NCBI GenBank assembly: GCA_036387415.1
Contig: DASVTU010000039.1
Location: 1,054,001-1,118,000, forward strand
DNA: 64,000 bases
Direction: 5' to 3'
DNA from: DASVTU01 sp036387415
Lineage (GTDB): Bacteria; Acidobacteriota; Blastocatellia; Pyrinomonadales; Pyrinomonadaceae
Within the stretch, counting starts at the first letter, position 1, and every line of letters starts with the position of its first letter. Below, piece after piece: positions 17,855 through 26,699 of the stretch. The position numbers were made by a program, and so were the translations under genes. Under the pieces are notes generated by a model that did not search any database, was not told the DNA's origin, and saw nothing but the letters and a program-made list of their open reading frames with translations.

Positions 17855-19810
17855 ATGTGTGGCATCTGTGGAGTTTGGGAATACGGTGCGGCGGCGACGG
17901 GCGCGCGTGTGGAGGCGTCGCTCGTCGAACAGATGCGCGATACGATGCCGCATCGCGGGCCTGATGATGCGGGCACGGAGATTCTTGATGGCGGGCGTTT
18001 GGGTTTTGGCTTTCGTCGTCTTTCGATTATCGACCTCTCGCCCGCCGGACATCAGCCGATGCGCGGTTGCGCGTCGCGCGAGGCGTGGCTCGTCTTCAAC
18101 GGCGAGATTTATAACCATGCCGATTTGCGCGTCGGGCTTGAAGCGCGCGGGCATGAATACGTATCGCGCACCGATTCGGAGACGATTCTGCATCTTTACG
18201 AAGAACGCGGACTCGACTTCGTGCACGACATCGAAGGCGACTACGGCATCGCGCTCTGGGACAGCCAGCGCGAGCAACTTGTGCTGGTGCGCGACCGCAT
18301 CGGCGTTAAGCCGCTCTATTTTTATCAACGCGATGGACGTTTCATTTTCGCGTCCGAGATTAAAGCGATTCTCGCGCACCCGTCCGTGACCGCCGAAGTT
18401 GACGAAGAAGCTCTCTATCACTATCTCTCTTTTCTGACCACGCCCGCGCCACAGACGCTCTTTCGCGGCATCCAAAAAATTCCCGCCGGACACATGCTCG
18501 TCGTCCGGCGAGACGGCTCGACGCAACTGACCGAATACTGGGACGCGCTGCCGCCCGTGCAGTCAGGCGCGAACGGCGCATACGAGGCGACGAGCGACGC
18601 GGAACAACGCGCGGAAATTTTGCGTCGGCTGCGTGCGTCGATTAAGAAACGGATGATGTCGGATGTGCCGTTCGGCGTCTTCCTGTCGGGCGGCGTCGAT
18701 TCTTCAGCCAACGTCGCTTTGATGGCCGAGCAGATGTCGCGTCCCGTGCAGACCTTCACCGTCGGCTTCCATGACAACGAAGAACTCAACGAACTAGAAC
18801 AGGCACGCGCCATTTCTCGACGCTTCCAGACAGACCATCACGAAGTCCTCATCGGCGCAGACGAGATGCAGCGTTTCCTTCCCGATTTGGTTTTCCATCA
18901 GGACGAGCCTATTGCCGACCCAGTGTGCGTGCCGCTCTTTTACGTTTCAAAATTGGCGCGCGATTCCGGCACGGTCGTCGTTCAGGTGGGCGAAGGCGCG
19001 GACGAGATTTTTAGTGGCTACGAAAACTACGTGCGCTACTTACGCATCTACGAGCGTTTCTGGAAGCACGCCGAAAGATTGCCGCAGGCGGCGCGACGTG
19101 CGGCGAGCGCGGTGGCGCGACCGTTGATGGAACGAACGGTGAAGAAACGTCAGGCGATTGATATGGTGCGGCGTCTGGGCGCTAACGAGTCGCTGTTTTG
19201 GGGCGGCGCAATCGTCTACGACGAGACGTTGAAGCCGCGCGTGCTGTCGCCGGAGATGCGTGCGCGTCTCATCGGCCTTTCGTCTTACGACGTTGTGCGA
19301 CGCTATCTCGAACACATCGCGGAGGCACGCCCGTCGTCTGATTTCCTCGCGCGCATAACCTATCTCGAACTCAAACTACGCTTGCCGGAATTGCTCTTGA
19401 TGCGCGTCGATAAAATCACGATGGCGACATCTCTGGAAGCGCGCGTGCCGTTTCTCGACCATCATCTGGTCGAATACGCGCTAGGCGTTTCGCGTGCACA
19501 GAAGGTTGAAGGCACCAGCGGCAAGCACATCTTGAAACGCGCACTCGAAGAAGTTTTGCCACACGATTTGCTTTATCGTCGCAAGCGCGGATTCGGTGCG
19601 CCGATACGCGAATGGTTTCGCGGAGGCTCCGCCGATTTGCTCGACGGACATTTGATGAATTCGCCGATGCGCCGCCGCAACTTTTTCGATTACGCATTCG
19701 TCGCGAGGCTCATGGACGAACACCGTCGCGGCGCACGCGATTGGAGTTTTCATCTCTGGTCGTTGCTGAATCTCAGCCTCTGGTATGAACGTTGGATTGA
19801 ACGCTCCTGA
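17855..19810 (+). CDS. asnB: Asparagine synthase (glutamine-hydrolysing)-like amidotransferase 1
   Basis: This two-domain enzyme has 651 residues. The N-terminal class II glutaminase begins with the catalytic Cys2 (MCGICGVWEYG) and keeps HRGPDD and FNGEIYNH. The C-terminal synthetase domain has the pyrophosphate loop SGGVDSS (278-284). In polysaccharide loci such proteins often amidate a sugar acid or peptide rather than free aspartate, so the name records family and not proven substrate. It overlaps the flippase gene by 26 bases, indicating translational coupling. A second paralogue lies at 26.7 kb. Confidence 0.92.
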   Translation: MCGICGVWEYGAAATGARVEASLVEQMRDTMPHRGPDDAGTEILDGGRLGFGFRRLSIIDLSPAGHQPMRGCASREAWLVFNGEIYNHADLRVGLEARGHEYVSRTDSETILHLYEERGLDFVHDIEGDYGIALWDSQREQLVLVRDRIGVKPLYFYQRDGRFIFASEIKAILAHPSVTAEVDEEALYHYLSFLTTPAPQTLFRGIQKIPAGHMLVVRRDGSTQLTEYWDALPPVQSGANGAYEATSDAEQRAEILRRLRASIKKRMMSDVPFGVFLSGGVDSSANVALMAEQMSRPVQTFTVGFHDNEELNELEQARAISRRFQTDHHEVLIGADEMQRFLPDLVFHQDEPIADPVCVPLFYVSKLARDSGTVVVQVGEGADEIFSGYENYVRYLRIYERFWKHAERLPQAARRAASAVARPLMERTVKKRQAIDMVRRLGANESLFWGGAIVYDETLKPRVLSPEMRARLIGLSSYDVVRRYLEHIAEARPSSDFLARITYLELKLRLPELLLMRVDKITMATSLEARVPFLDHHLVEYALGVSRAQKVEGTSGKHILKRALEEVLPHDLLYRRKRGFGAPIREWFRGGSADLLDGHLMNSPMRRRNFFDYAFVARLMDEHRRGARDWSFHLWSLLNLSLWYERWIERS

Positions 19811-21251
19811 CACGCCGCCGCCCGCGCGTCGCCGCAGTTTCTCCATGCAGGTCGCGTGGACGCTTCTGGTGCGCGTGCTGATGGCTGCCAACAGCATCGC
19901 GGCGGGCATCATTGTGGCGCGTTGGCTCGGCGCTGCCGGATTGGGGACGCTCGCCGTGCTCAACGTCACAGTGGCGATGGCGACCAACATCGGGAGCATG
20001 GGACTGCCTTCGGCCAACACCTATTTCATCGCGCAGGATAGACGCAGGCTTCGCACCGTGGCACTCAACGCGCTCGTCTTCGCGCTGGTCGCAGGCTCGG
20101 CGCTCGCCGCTGCGCTCGTCGTGCTCGTCAGGTTCGAGGCAGACATCTTCGGCGAGATTCCGCTCTCGCTCTTTGCGCTGGCCGCCATCTCGATTCCCTT
20201 TCAACTCATCACGCTTCTCGGCCTCAACATCTTCCTCGCCGTCGGTCACATCGAGCGTTTCAACCTGCTCGACGTGGCGGGGCAATCCTTCGTGCTCGTC
20301 AACGCGTTGGTCGCGCTCGTCGTCTTGCAGAGAGGACTGTGGGCGCTTGTCTCGCTCAACACGACGGCGGCGGTCGGGATGTCCCTCCTCGTCGCGTGGC
20401 TCGTCGGTCGATACGTGTCACAACAGACGGAGGAAGCGCAGAGCGAGACGGCGCACGGCGCGGTGGCGCAGAGAAGCGACCGCCGCGCGAGGGCAGAAAC
20501 GACAAAGCAAGCGTCGGCGCAGGGCGGGACGAAGCGGCGAGAGACGGGGCGTGGTTGGCGTCTGAGCGCGGCGCTGTTTCGGCAGATGATGAACTACGGG
20601 TTGAAGATACATCTACAGACGGTGGCGAGCCTGCTGCTGTTTCGTGTCGATTTGTTGATTGTCAAACTCTTTCGCGGGGCGGCGGAAGCGGGCGTCTATT
20701 CCGTCGCTTCGCAGGTCGCGTTGATGCTGATGCTTCTGCCCGGAGTGATTGCGACATTGCTATTTCCGCGCGTCGCCGAACAACAGGACGAACGCGGCGC
20801 GCTCGCCGCACGCGTGACGCGCCATGCGGCGTTTGTCATGCTGTTGATTTGCGCGGCGGCGGTGCCCGCCGTCTTCGCTCTGCCGTGGCTCTACGGCGCG
20901 GCGTTCGCGGAGGCGAGCTTGCAGTCTTTGATACTGCTGCCGGGCGTCTTTCTTGTCAGCGTCGGCGGCGTACTCGCGCAGCATTTCAGTGGAACAGGGT
21001 TGCCTATTGCGCTTCCGCTTTTCTGGACGGCGACGCTTCTCTTCAACACGGCGCTCAACCTCGCGCTCGTCCCCGCGCACGGCGCACGCGGCGCGGCCTT
21101 CGCTTCTTCTCTCAGCTATTCTCTAATCTTCGCGCTCATCGCCTTCTACTTCCGCGCGCAAACCGGCAACTCTTTTCGCACATCATTCCTGCTTCGCGGC
21201 GCGGAACTCCGCGAGATGCTTTCGCTCAAACGTCTCGGCCTTTTTTCATAA
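19785..21251 (+). CDS. Wzx-type lipid-linked oligosaccharide flippase
   Basis: This 488-residue polytopic protein of the MATE-like polysaccharide transporter superfamily should flip undecaprenyl-linked repeat units across the inner membrane. Twelve or more hydrophobic segments can be traced, starting at AWTLLVRVLMAANSIAAG. Between two helical bundles, about residues 208-260, is a hydrophilic Glu/Gln/Arg-rich cytoplasmic loop, longer than usual. The start overlaps asnB by 26 bases. The next gene, a glycosyltransferase, begins 6 bases after the stop, so all three form one operon segment. Confidence 0.88.
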   Translation: MNVGLNAPDTPPPARRRSFSMQVAWTLLVRVLMAANSIAAGIIVARWLGAAGLGTLAVLNVTVAMATNIGSMGLPSANTYFIAQDRRRLRTVALNALVFALVAGSALAAALVVLVRFEADIFGEIPLSLFALAAISIPFQLITLLGLNIFLAVGHIERFNLLDVAGQSFVLVNALVALVVLQRGLWALVSLNTTAAVGMSLLVAWLVGRYVSQQTEEAQSETAHGAVAQRSDRRARAETTKQASAQGGTKRRETGRGWRLSAALFRQMMNYGLKIHLQTVASLLLFRVDLLIVKLFRGAAEAGVYSVASQVALMLMLLPGVIATLLFPRVAEQQDERGALAARVTRHAAFVMLLICAAAVPAVFALPWLYGAAFAEASLQSLILLPGVFLVSVGGVLAQHFSGTGLPIALPLFWTATLLFNTALNLALVPAHGARGAAFASSLSYSLIFALIAFYFRAQTGNSFRTSFLLRGAELREMLSLKRLGLFS

Positions 21252-21257
21252 CGAACT

Positions 21258-22958
21258 ATGCGAATCGTTTTGCTTGCGCTCGACGGATTGACGGAGCGCG
21301 CGGAGAAGTTGCTGCGCGCACGCGAGGCGTCTGCGGAAATCGTGTTGCTGCCGCGCGCCGCGATTGAGGGCGGAAACGCTTTCGACAGGCTGCGTGCGTT
21401 GCGTGTGCTTGCGCCGGAGGCGTTTGCCGTCTCGACGGAGCGACTCGCGTGGCAGCAGGGGCGCAATGCTCTGCTGCTGTTCGGGGCGTTGGCGGGCGCG
21501 CGGCGTTTGATTCTGTTCGACGCGCATGGCGCCTGGCACGAAGAGTTGGGCGCGAGCGCGGTGCTGCGTGCGCCTGCGCGTCTGGCGCATGAGGCGTGGG
21601 CGAGCGCGTCGGCGGTGCGTCGCGCCCGTCGTGAGTTGAAGTTGCTCGAACGCGCCGTTGAGACAGGCACGGCGGACGCGCGACGCGACGTGCGACAGAC
21701 GGGCGACGCAGATAAACGTCCGGCGGGCGAGACGGACGGACAACAAACAGACCTCGCGCCGCGCATCACTTACCTGCGGACGACGCCGACGGCGGGCACA
21801 CACGTCGGCGGCGCGTCGAGCCACATCAACGGCTTTATCAACGCTGCGCTCGAAGCGGGTGCGCGGATTCGCGTATTGAGTAATGACCGTATCGCGGGGC
21901 TGGACGAAACGAGGGTCACGCTCGACATCATCGAACCTGAACCTTTCGGACTGACACGCGCCGCCTTCGACGTGCGAAACAGTCTGCTCTTTAGCGAACG
22001 CGCGAGTGATTTAATCAAACAACAGCCGCCCAGTTTCATCTATCAACGATACAGCCGTTTTAGTTGGGCGGGCGTCGCGGCGAGCCTCGCCACGCGCCGA
22101 CCACTGTTTCTCGAATACAACGGCTCGGAAGTCTGGATGGGTCGCCACTGGGACAGGATGGGTTTGTTCGATGTGCTCGAACGCACGGAGCGACTGAATC
22201 TGGCCGCCGCTAGTCGCGTCTTTGTCGTGGCGGATGTCGAGCGGCGCAATCTGGAACGAGCCGGTGTGTCGCCGGATAAAATCATCGTTAATCCGAACGG
22301 CGTCGATACCAGACGCTTTCGCCCCGGCGTCGGCGGCGCGGCGGTGCGTGCCGAGTTTGGCATCGGTGAAGATGAAACGTTGGTGGGCTTCACAGGCACG
22401 TTCGGCCCGTGGCACGGCGTCACGGCGTTGGCCGAGGCCATCACGCTCATTCCGGCGGAAGCGCGCATGCGTTTCCTGCTCGTCGGGAGCGGCAGCCTGC
22501 GCGAACAGGTCGAACAGATTTTGCGCGAGGGTGGCGCGCTCGCGCGCGTCCACTTTACAGGCGCGGTGGCGCATGAACGCGTGCCCGCGTTGCTCGATGC
22601 GTGCGACGTGCTGGCGTCGCCTCACGTCCCGCTCGCCGAAGGGACGGAGTTTTTCGGTTCGCCGACGAAGCTTTTCGAGTACATGGCGATGGGCAAAGGC
22701 ATCGTTGCGAGTCGCCTCGGACAGATTGCCGACGTGTTGACACACGAAGCGACGGCGCTACTCGTCGAACCCGGCGACGTACACGCGTTGAAGGATGCGC
22801 TGCTGCGTCTCTCCGCGTCGCGCGAACTGCGCGAACGCCTCGGCGCGGCAGCCCGACAGACCGGCATCGCGCGCCATACGTGGACGCACAACGCCGCGCG
22901 CGTCCTCGATGCCTACCATGCTCTCGGCAACTCCCGGCAGGAAAATTCAACAGGATAG
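21258..22958 (+). CDS. Glycosyltransferase family 4 with N-terminal extension
   Basis: The protein has 566 residues against about 380 for a typical GT4. The first 180-190 residues are extra: a small alpha/beta-looking region (MRIVLLALDGLTERAE...) followed by a charged linker. The GT-B portion starts near PRITYLRTTPTAGTHVGG. Donor-domain motifs include VNPNGVDTRRF, GFTGTFGPWHGV and the EX7E-type segment EGTEFFGSPTKLFEYMAMG. It should transfer a nucleotide-sugar residue to a lipid-linked intermediate in the cytoplasm. The last codons (ENSTG, stop) are read from a heptad repeat arm. Confidence 0.85.
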   Translation: MRIVLLALDGLTERAEKLLRAREASAEIVLLPRAAIEGGNAFDRLRALRVLAPEAFAVSTERLAWQQGRNALLLFGALAGARRLILFDAHGAWHEELGASAVLRAPARLAHEAWASASAVRRARRELKLLERAVETGTADARRDVRQTGDADKRPAGETDGQQTDLAPRITYLRTTPTAGTHVGGASSHINGFINAALEAGARIRVLSNDRIAGLDETRVTLDIIEPEPFGLTRAAFDVRNSLLFSERASDLIKQQPPSFIYQRYSRFSWAGVAASLATRRPLFLEYNGSEVWMGRHWDRMGLFDVLERTERLNLAAASRVFVVADVERRNLERAGVSPDKIIVNPNGVDTRRFRPGVGGAAVRAEFGIGEDETLVGFTGTFGPWHGVTALAEAITLIPAEARMRFLLVGSGSLREQVEQILREGGALARVHFTGAVAHERVPALLDACDVLASPHVPLAEGTEFFGSPTKLFEYMAMGKGIVASRLGQIADVLTHEATALLVEPGDVHALKDALLRLSASRELRERLGAAARQTGIARHTWTHNAARVLDAYHALGNSRQENSTG

Positions 22959-23103
22959 ATAGGGTGAGGAATAGGGCAAATGGGGAAAGGTTAAAAGGGG
23001 AAAGGATGAAAGCGGCGGAAGCGAGTTTGGTATTTGTCTTTCCCCTTTAACCATTTCCGCGTTTTCCCGTGTCCCCGTTTCCTGTTGTTTCATCCTGTGA
23101 ATT
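22944..23103. repeat. Heptad inverted repeat, composite I+E
   Basis: The left arm (22944-23010) starts aattcaacaggat and goes on in 7-mers to ggttaaaaggggaaagg. The right arm (23037-23103) is its reverse complement, starting from atcctgtgaatt on the outside. It separates convergent glycosyltransferase genes and encodes the ends of both: the stop of the left gene and about 18 C-terminal residues of the right gene. Confidence 0.85.
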
Positions 23104-24066
23104 GTTTTCGCGTCGAGTGCTGGTAGAGAGAAGCGCGAGGCATTTTTGTTGAAAGTCCTGTTGGTTGCGATTGGCGAAGAGGGTGGCTTGGGGCGGACGC
23201 TCTGCCGCGTCGCTGGCGAGGACGGGACAACCGAAGTGGATAGCTTCGGCGACGCTGAGCGCGTAGCCGTCGGTGAAGGTTGGGCGCAGCATCGCGTCGG
23301 CGCGTTTGAAGAGAGGCCAGATTTCTTTCTGTCCGGTCAGGAAGTGGAAATTTTGGACGATGCCGTGTGCGACGATTTTTTGACGGATACGCTCGTAGTA
23401 GTCCGGGTCGCCGATTTCGGCGAGGGCGAAGAGAAGGCCGACGCGCGGGTGCGTCTGTTTGAGTCGGGCGACAAGTTCGACGCACATGTCGAGGCCGTAG
23501 AGGTCTGTGCCGTTGTGAAAGGTGATGCGGAAACTGTTGGCGACGAGGAGCGGGCGACTGCGTGCGAGGAATTCCCGCACGTCCACCGAATAGGATTCAA
23601 GAATCGGCGCTTCGTCTTCGGCGGGCGGCGGGATGAAGGCGTGTTGGATGCGCGTGCGTGCGTGGGGTAGTGGGATGCGTTGTTCGTGGTAGTAAGTTTG
23701 CAGATGCGGGGCGACGAGGACGAGTTCGCGGCAGTTGTTGAGAAAGATGATGTAGAAACGTCGTTCGAGCGCGTTCCATTTTTCCAGCAGACGCCAGTTG
23801 TGGTCGAAGACTTCGGTGCGTTTCGAGAGTCCGAGCACGAGCAAGGCGGCCATGATGTAGAGCGAAGGAAAGTTGAGGCTGATGAGGTCGTATTGTTTCG
23901 CGGGCGCGCGGAGTAGTTCGCGGTAGAGTCGCGTCTTTGCGAGTCGCGTCGGGTCGAGCGTGTCAACGGTGTGTCCCGCGTCTTCGAGTTGGCGTTTGTA
24001 TCTTTTGACGAAGACGCTGACGCCTCCGAGCGGCGGCGGATATGAACCGATGAGCAAAACCTTCAA
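23047..24066 (-). CDS. Glycosyltransferase (GT-B, family 4-like)
   Basis: This 339-residue protein starts MKVLLIGSYPPPLGGVSVF, a common GT4 N-terminus with the glycine loop. A C-terminal Rossmann half follows with LRPTFTDGYALSVAEAIHFG, the acidic EX7E-like donor site. It lies on the minus strand, opposite to the rest of the locus, and faces the phosphotransferase gene across a divergent promoter region (24067-24262). Its last about 18 residues (NSQDETTGNGDTGKRGNG) are translated from the right arm of a heptad inverted repeat and have no family counterpart. Confidence 0.85.
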   Translation of the reverse strand: MKVLLIGSYPPPLGGVSVFVKRYKRQLEDAGHTVDTLDPTRLAKTRLYRELLRAPAKQYDLISLNFPSLYIMAALLVLGLSKRTEVFDHNWRLLEKWNALERRFYIIFLNNCRELVLVAPHLQTYYHEQRIPLPHARTRIQHAFIPPPAEDEAPILESYSVDVREFLARSRPLLVANSFRITFHNGTDLYGLDMCVELVARLKQTHPRVGLLFALAEIGDPDYYERIRQKIVAHGIVQNFHFLTGQKEIWPLFKRADAMLRPTFTDGYALSVAEAIHFGCPVLASDAAERPPQATLFANRNQQDFQQKCLALLSTSTRRENNSQDETTGNGDTGKRGNG

Positions 24067-24262
24067 CCCGAACGCTCCTCCTGAAATAGACGACGCCGAA
24101 ACCGCCCCGCCCCGACAGCACGGACGATGCGTGCGACAATCCTATCGGACGCCGACGCATGCAACATTACAACAGGAATCGTCGCCGTGGTAATCTCGCA
24201 TACTTTGGTTTCGAGTTTGAGTATGTGAAGTGTGTGAGACGGAATCTTCGAGTTTTGAGTTT

Positions 24263-25234
24263 ATGAATCGCAGACGCAAGTCGCCGCCGGAGGTTATCGC
24301 GCGTGCCGCGTCGGTGCTCGGCTCTGAGGTGGCGCACGTCGAATGGTTAGCGGGCGGTTACACGCCGCAGGCTTTGTGTCGCCTCGAACTCGCGGACGGA
24401 CGACGCGCGGTGCTCAAGACCGTCGGCGCGAATGAGTCGCCGACACCGCCCGATTGGACGGCCATCCTTCGACGCGAGATTGCGGTCTATCGAGAGTTGC
24501 CGCACTTCGCTGCGTGGCAGCCCGCCTTCCTCGGCGAGTTTGAGGAGAATGACTGGACGGCGCTGCTTATCGAAGATTTATCGGCGTTGCAGAGAGTGCC
24601 GCCGTGGACAGACGCGGCGACGGAAGCGACGGCGCGCGGGTTGGCCGCCATGCACGCCGCGACGATTGGGCAGCCACGTCCGGCGTCTAGATGGTGCGCG
24701 AAGTTCACGCCGTTTTTCCAGTTGATACGCGAGCGCGGCGACGTGCGCGGCGACCTTCCGGCGGAGTGGCACAACACGGCGGAGTGGTGGCGTTGGTTCG
24801 ATGCCGCGAGCGCGGCGGGTGAAGCAGCACTGCTCGACGATGCGGCGCGACAGACGCCGACGCGTTGCTTCGTTCACGACGACGTGCGCTCGGACAATCT
24901 CTTTCTGCGCGGCGACCAACTTGTGTTGATTGACTGGGCGCACGCGGCTTGGGGAGCGCCCGTGATTGATAGCGTCTGCTGGTCAATCGGCGTCGAACTC
25001 GAAGGCGGCATGCGCGCCGTCGAAGCGCACAAGCGTTACGAGATTCATGCCAACTATCCCGCCGCACACGGCATCCGCGAGGCACTCATCTTCTGTGTCG
25101 GCTACATGCTCAACGGCCTGCAAGTGGCGACCGCGCCCGCCCACGTCCAAGCCCTGCGCCTCGCCTTCCTGCACCCCGCGCTTGAATGGTACGCGCAAGC
25201 CTTCGACCTCCCCGCGCCGCCCATCCCTCGCTAG
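24263..25234 (+). CDS. Aminoglycoside/choline phosphotransferase-like kinase
   Basis: This 323-residue protein has an APH-type kinase fold. The catalytic loop CFVHDDVRSDNLFL carries the Brenner H-x-D-x-x-x-x-N pattern, and LIDWAHAAWG supplies the metal-binding Asp. The N-lobe Lys is likely in RAVLKTVG. Such kinases phosphorylate small hydroxyl substrates such as sugars, choline or antibiotics; within this locus a sugar or amino-alcohol substrate is more likely than resistance, but this is inference. The ATG at 24263 is preferred to a GTG at 24230. No clear ribosome-binding site was seen. Confidence 0.8.
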   Translation: MNRRRKSPPEVIARAASVLGSEVAHVEWLAGGYTPQALCRLELADGRRAVLKTVGANESPTPPDWTAILRREIAVYRELPHFAAWQPAFLGEFEENDWTALLIEDLSALQRVPPWTDAATEATARGLAAMHAATIGQPRPASRWCAKFTPFFQLIRERGDVRGDLPAEWHNTAEWWRWFDAASAAGEAALLDDAARQTPTRCFVHDDVRSDNLFLRGDQLVLIDWAHAAWGAPVIDSVCWSIGVELEGGMRAVEAHKRYEIHANYPAAHGIREALIFCVGYMLNGLQVATAPAHVQALRLAFLHPALEWYAQAFDLPAPPIPR

Positions 25235-25329
25235 GAGCGTGCGTTTTTGTTCGTCAGTTTATCTTTCGTCGCCAGAGATTTTCGGCGCGTCCAGTAGCTC
25301 CCGAAAAGGTTTTCAGACGGGTTCTGACA

Positions 25330-25335
25330 TATAAT
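25330..25335 (+). promoter_or_regulatory. Consensus -10 element (TATAAT)
   Basis: A perfect TATAAT lies 58-63 bases before the ATG at 25393, in the 158-base gap after the kinase gene. No good -35 hexamer is spaced 16-18 bases upstream, so it is only a candidate promoter for the glycosyltransferase gene. Confidence 0.35.
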
Positions 25336-25392
25336 CAAACGCGAAACCGCTCAGGCCGACGCGACGCGCCCGGCACTCAACGAAGCACGCGG

Positions 25393-26661
25393 ATGCGCTC
25401 GGAAGTCCGGCCTGGCTTTGTCTGTATACAAGTGATTCAAGACCGTTCCATCATCTGCTTCGGCGGCGAGGATTGGTGGTATCACCACCCGCACTCGAAG
25501 AACCATCTGATGCGTCGTTTCGCGCGGGCGGGCAATCGCGTTATCTTCGTCAACTCGATTTCGATGGGGCTTCCCTCGCTCGCGCATAAAGACCTTGTGC
25601 CGCGCATCGCGCGTAAACTTCGGAGCTACGCCAAACTCGCGCGCACGACCGAAGAAGGCATTACGGTTGTTTCACCCGCGACGCTTCCGTTCTTTGGCAG
25701 CCGCGCCGCACGCGCCGCGAATCGTCATCTGCTCGCCGCGCAGATTGGCGGCCTCGCGCGCAGACGCGGCCTCGCGCGCCCGATTCTCTGGGTCGCCATC
25801 CCGACCGCCGCCGAGATGATTGGACGTTTGGACGAATCGCTCGTTGTCTATCATGTCTCGGACAAGTATGACGCGAACACGATGGATCATGCGACCGACC
25901 CGGCGGCGATAAGACGCCTTCATGAACAGGCGCTCGACGCCGCCGACATCATTTTCTATTCGGGGCGCAAACTGCTCGACGAGGCCACGCGCGGGCGCGA
26001 ACGTTCCTATCTGCTCGAACAAGCGGTTGATTTCGAGCATTGGTCGCGCGTGACGGCAAACGAAAATAATAACGGCGATACGCTTGCGGTCGCGCCGGAG
26101 ATTGAAAGCATCGCGCGCCCACGTCTCGGCTATTTCGGGGCGATTGAGTCGTGGCTGGTTGACCAGGAGTTAATCAAACGCGCGGCGCGCGAACGTCCCG
26201 CATGGCAATGGGTCTTCATCGGCAATAAATCGCGCGGGTTGGAGATTGAGGGTTTGCCGAACACACATTTTATTCCGCCGGTCGCTTATGATGAGTTGCC
26301 GCGTTATGCTGCGGGGTTCGATGTCTGCGTGTTGCCGTGGGAGACGGAGCAGGCGTTTACGAGTTACGGGTCGGCCATCAAAGTGCGCGAATATTTGGCG
26401 ACGGGCAAACCCGTCGTTATCTCGCCGCTCCCCGAATACGAACACCTCGGCCACGTCTTACGCATCGCACGCAGCCGCGACGATTTCTTGCGTCTCGTCG
26501 AAGATTCGCTCGCAGAGACGGGGACGGACAACGCACGCGCACGTCAAGCCTCCGTCATCGACGGCACATGGGATGCGCGCGCCGAATGGGTCAGCGACCT
26601 AATCGCACGCGCCCTCGAAGACAAAAACGGCATCAATCATTCGTCAATGGTGAATAGATAA
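25393..26661 (+). CDS. Glycosyltransferase, GT-B fold
   Basis: The recognisable protein begins near DRSIICFGGEDWWYHHPHS, so the start is the ATG at 25393 or the GTG at 25432; the frame extends further upstream but that part overlaps the kinase gene. About 420 residues form two Rossmann-like halves, with YHVSDKYDANTMDHATDP in the first and VLPWETEQAFTSYGSAIKVREYL in the second, resembling teichuronic-acid/TuaH-type glycosyltransferases. It should act on a cytoplasmic lipid-linked glycan. Its last residues (SSMVNR) come from a short heptad repeat. Confidence 0.82.
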   Translation: MRSEVRPGFVCIQVIQDRSIICFGGEDWWYHHPHSKNHLMRRFARAGNRVIFVNSISMGLPSLAHKDLVPRIARKLRSYAKLARTTEEGITVVSPATLPFFGSRAARAANRHLLAAQIGGLARRRGLARPILWVAIPTAAEMIGRLDESLVVYHVSDKYDANTMDHATDPAAIRRLHEQALDAADIIFYSGRKLLDEATRGRERSYLLEQAVDFEHWSRVTANENNNGDTLAVAPEIESIARPRLGYFGAIESWLVDQELIKRAARERPAWQWVFIGNKSRGLEIEGLPNTHFIPPVAYDELPRYAAGFDVCVLPWETEQAFTSYGSAIKVREYLATGKPVVISPLPEYEHLGHVLRIARSRDDFLRLVEDSLAETGTDNARARQASVIDGTWDARAEWVSDLIARALEDKNGINHSSMVNR

Positions 26662-26690
26662 CAACAGTTCTTACCATTGACCATTTACCT
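26642..26690. repeat. Short inverted repeat, family D-like
   Basis: The sequence cgtcaatggtgaa (26642 onward) pairs with ttaccattgacc (26671 onward) around a loop of about 15 nt. It contains the stop of the preceding glycosyltransferase gene and sits 10 bases before the second asnB. Confidence 0.6.
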
Positions 26691-26699
26691 TCTTGAGAT

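Noticed and set aside
24230..24262. GTG start for the kinase-like gene 11 codons upstream
   Set aside because: The extra residues (MCETESSSFEF) look unrelated to the fold and no ribosome-binding site supports them; the ATG at 24263 is simpler.
24263..25234. Antibiotic-resistance aminoglycoside phosphotransferase
   Set aside because: Only the general kinase fold is visible and the setting is a glycan locus, so resistance is not supported.
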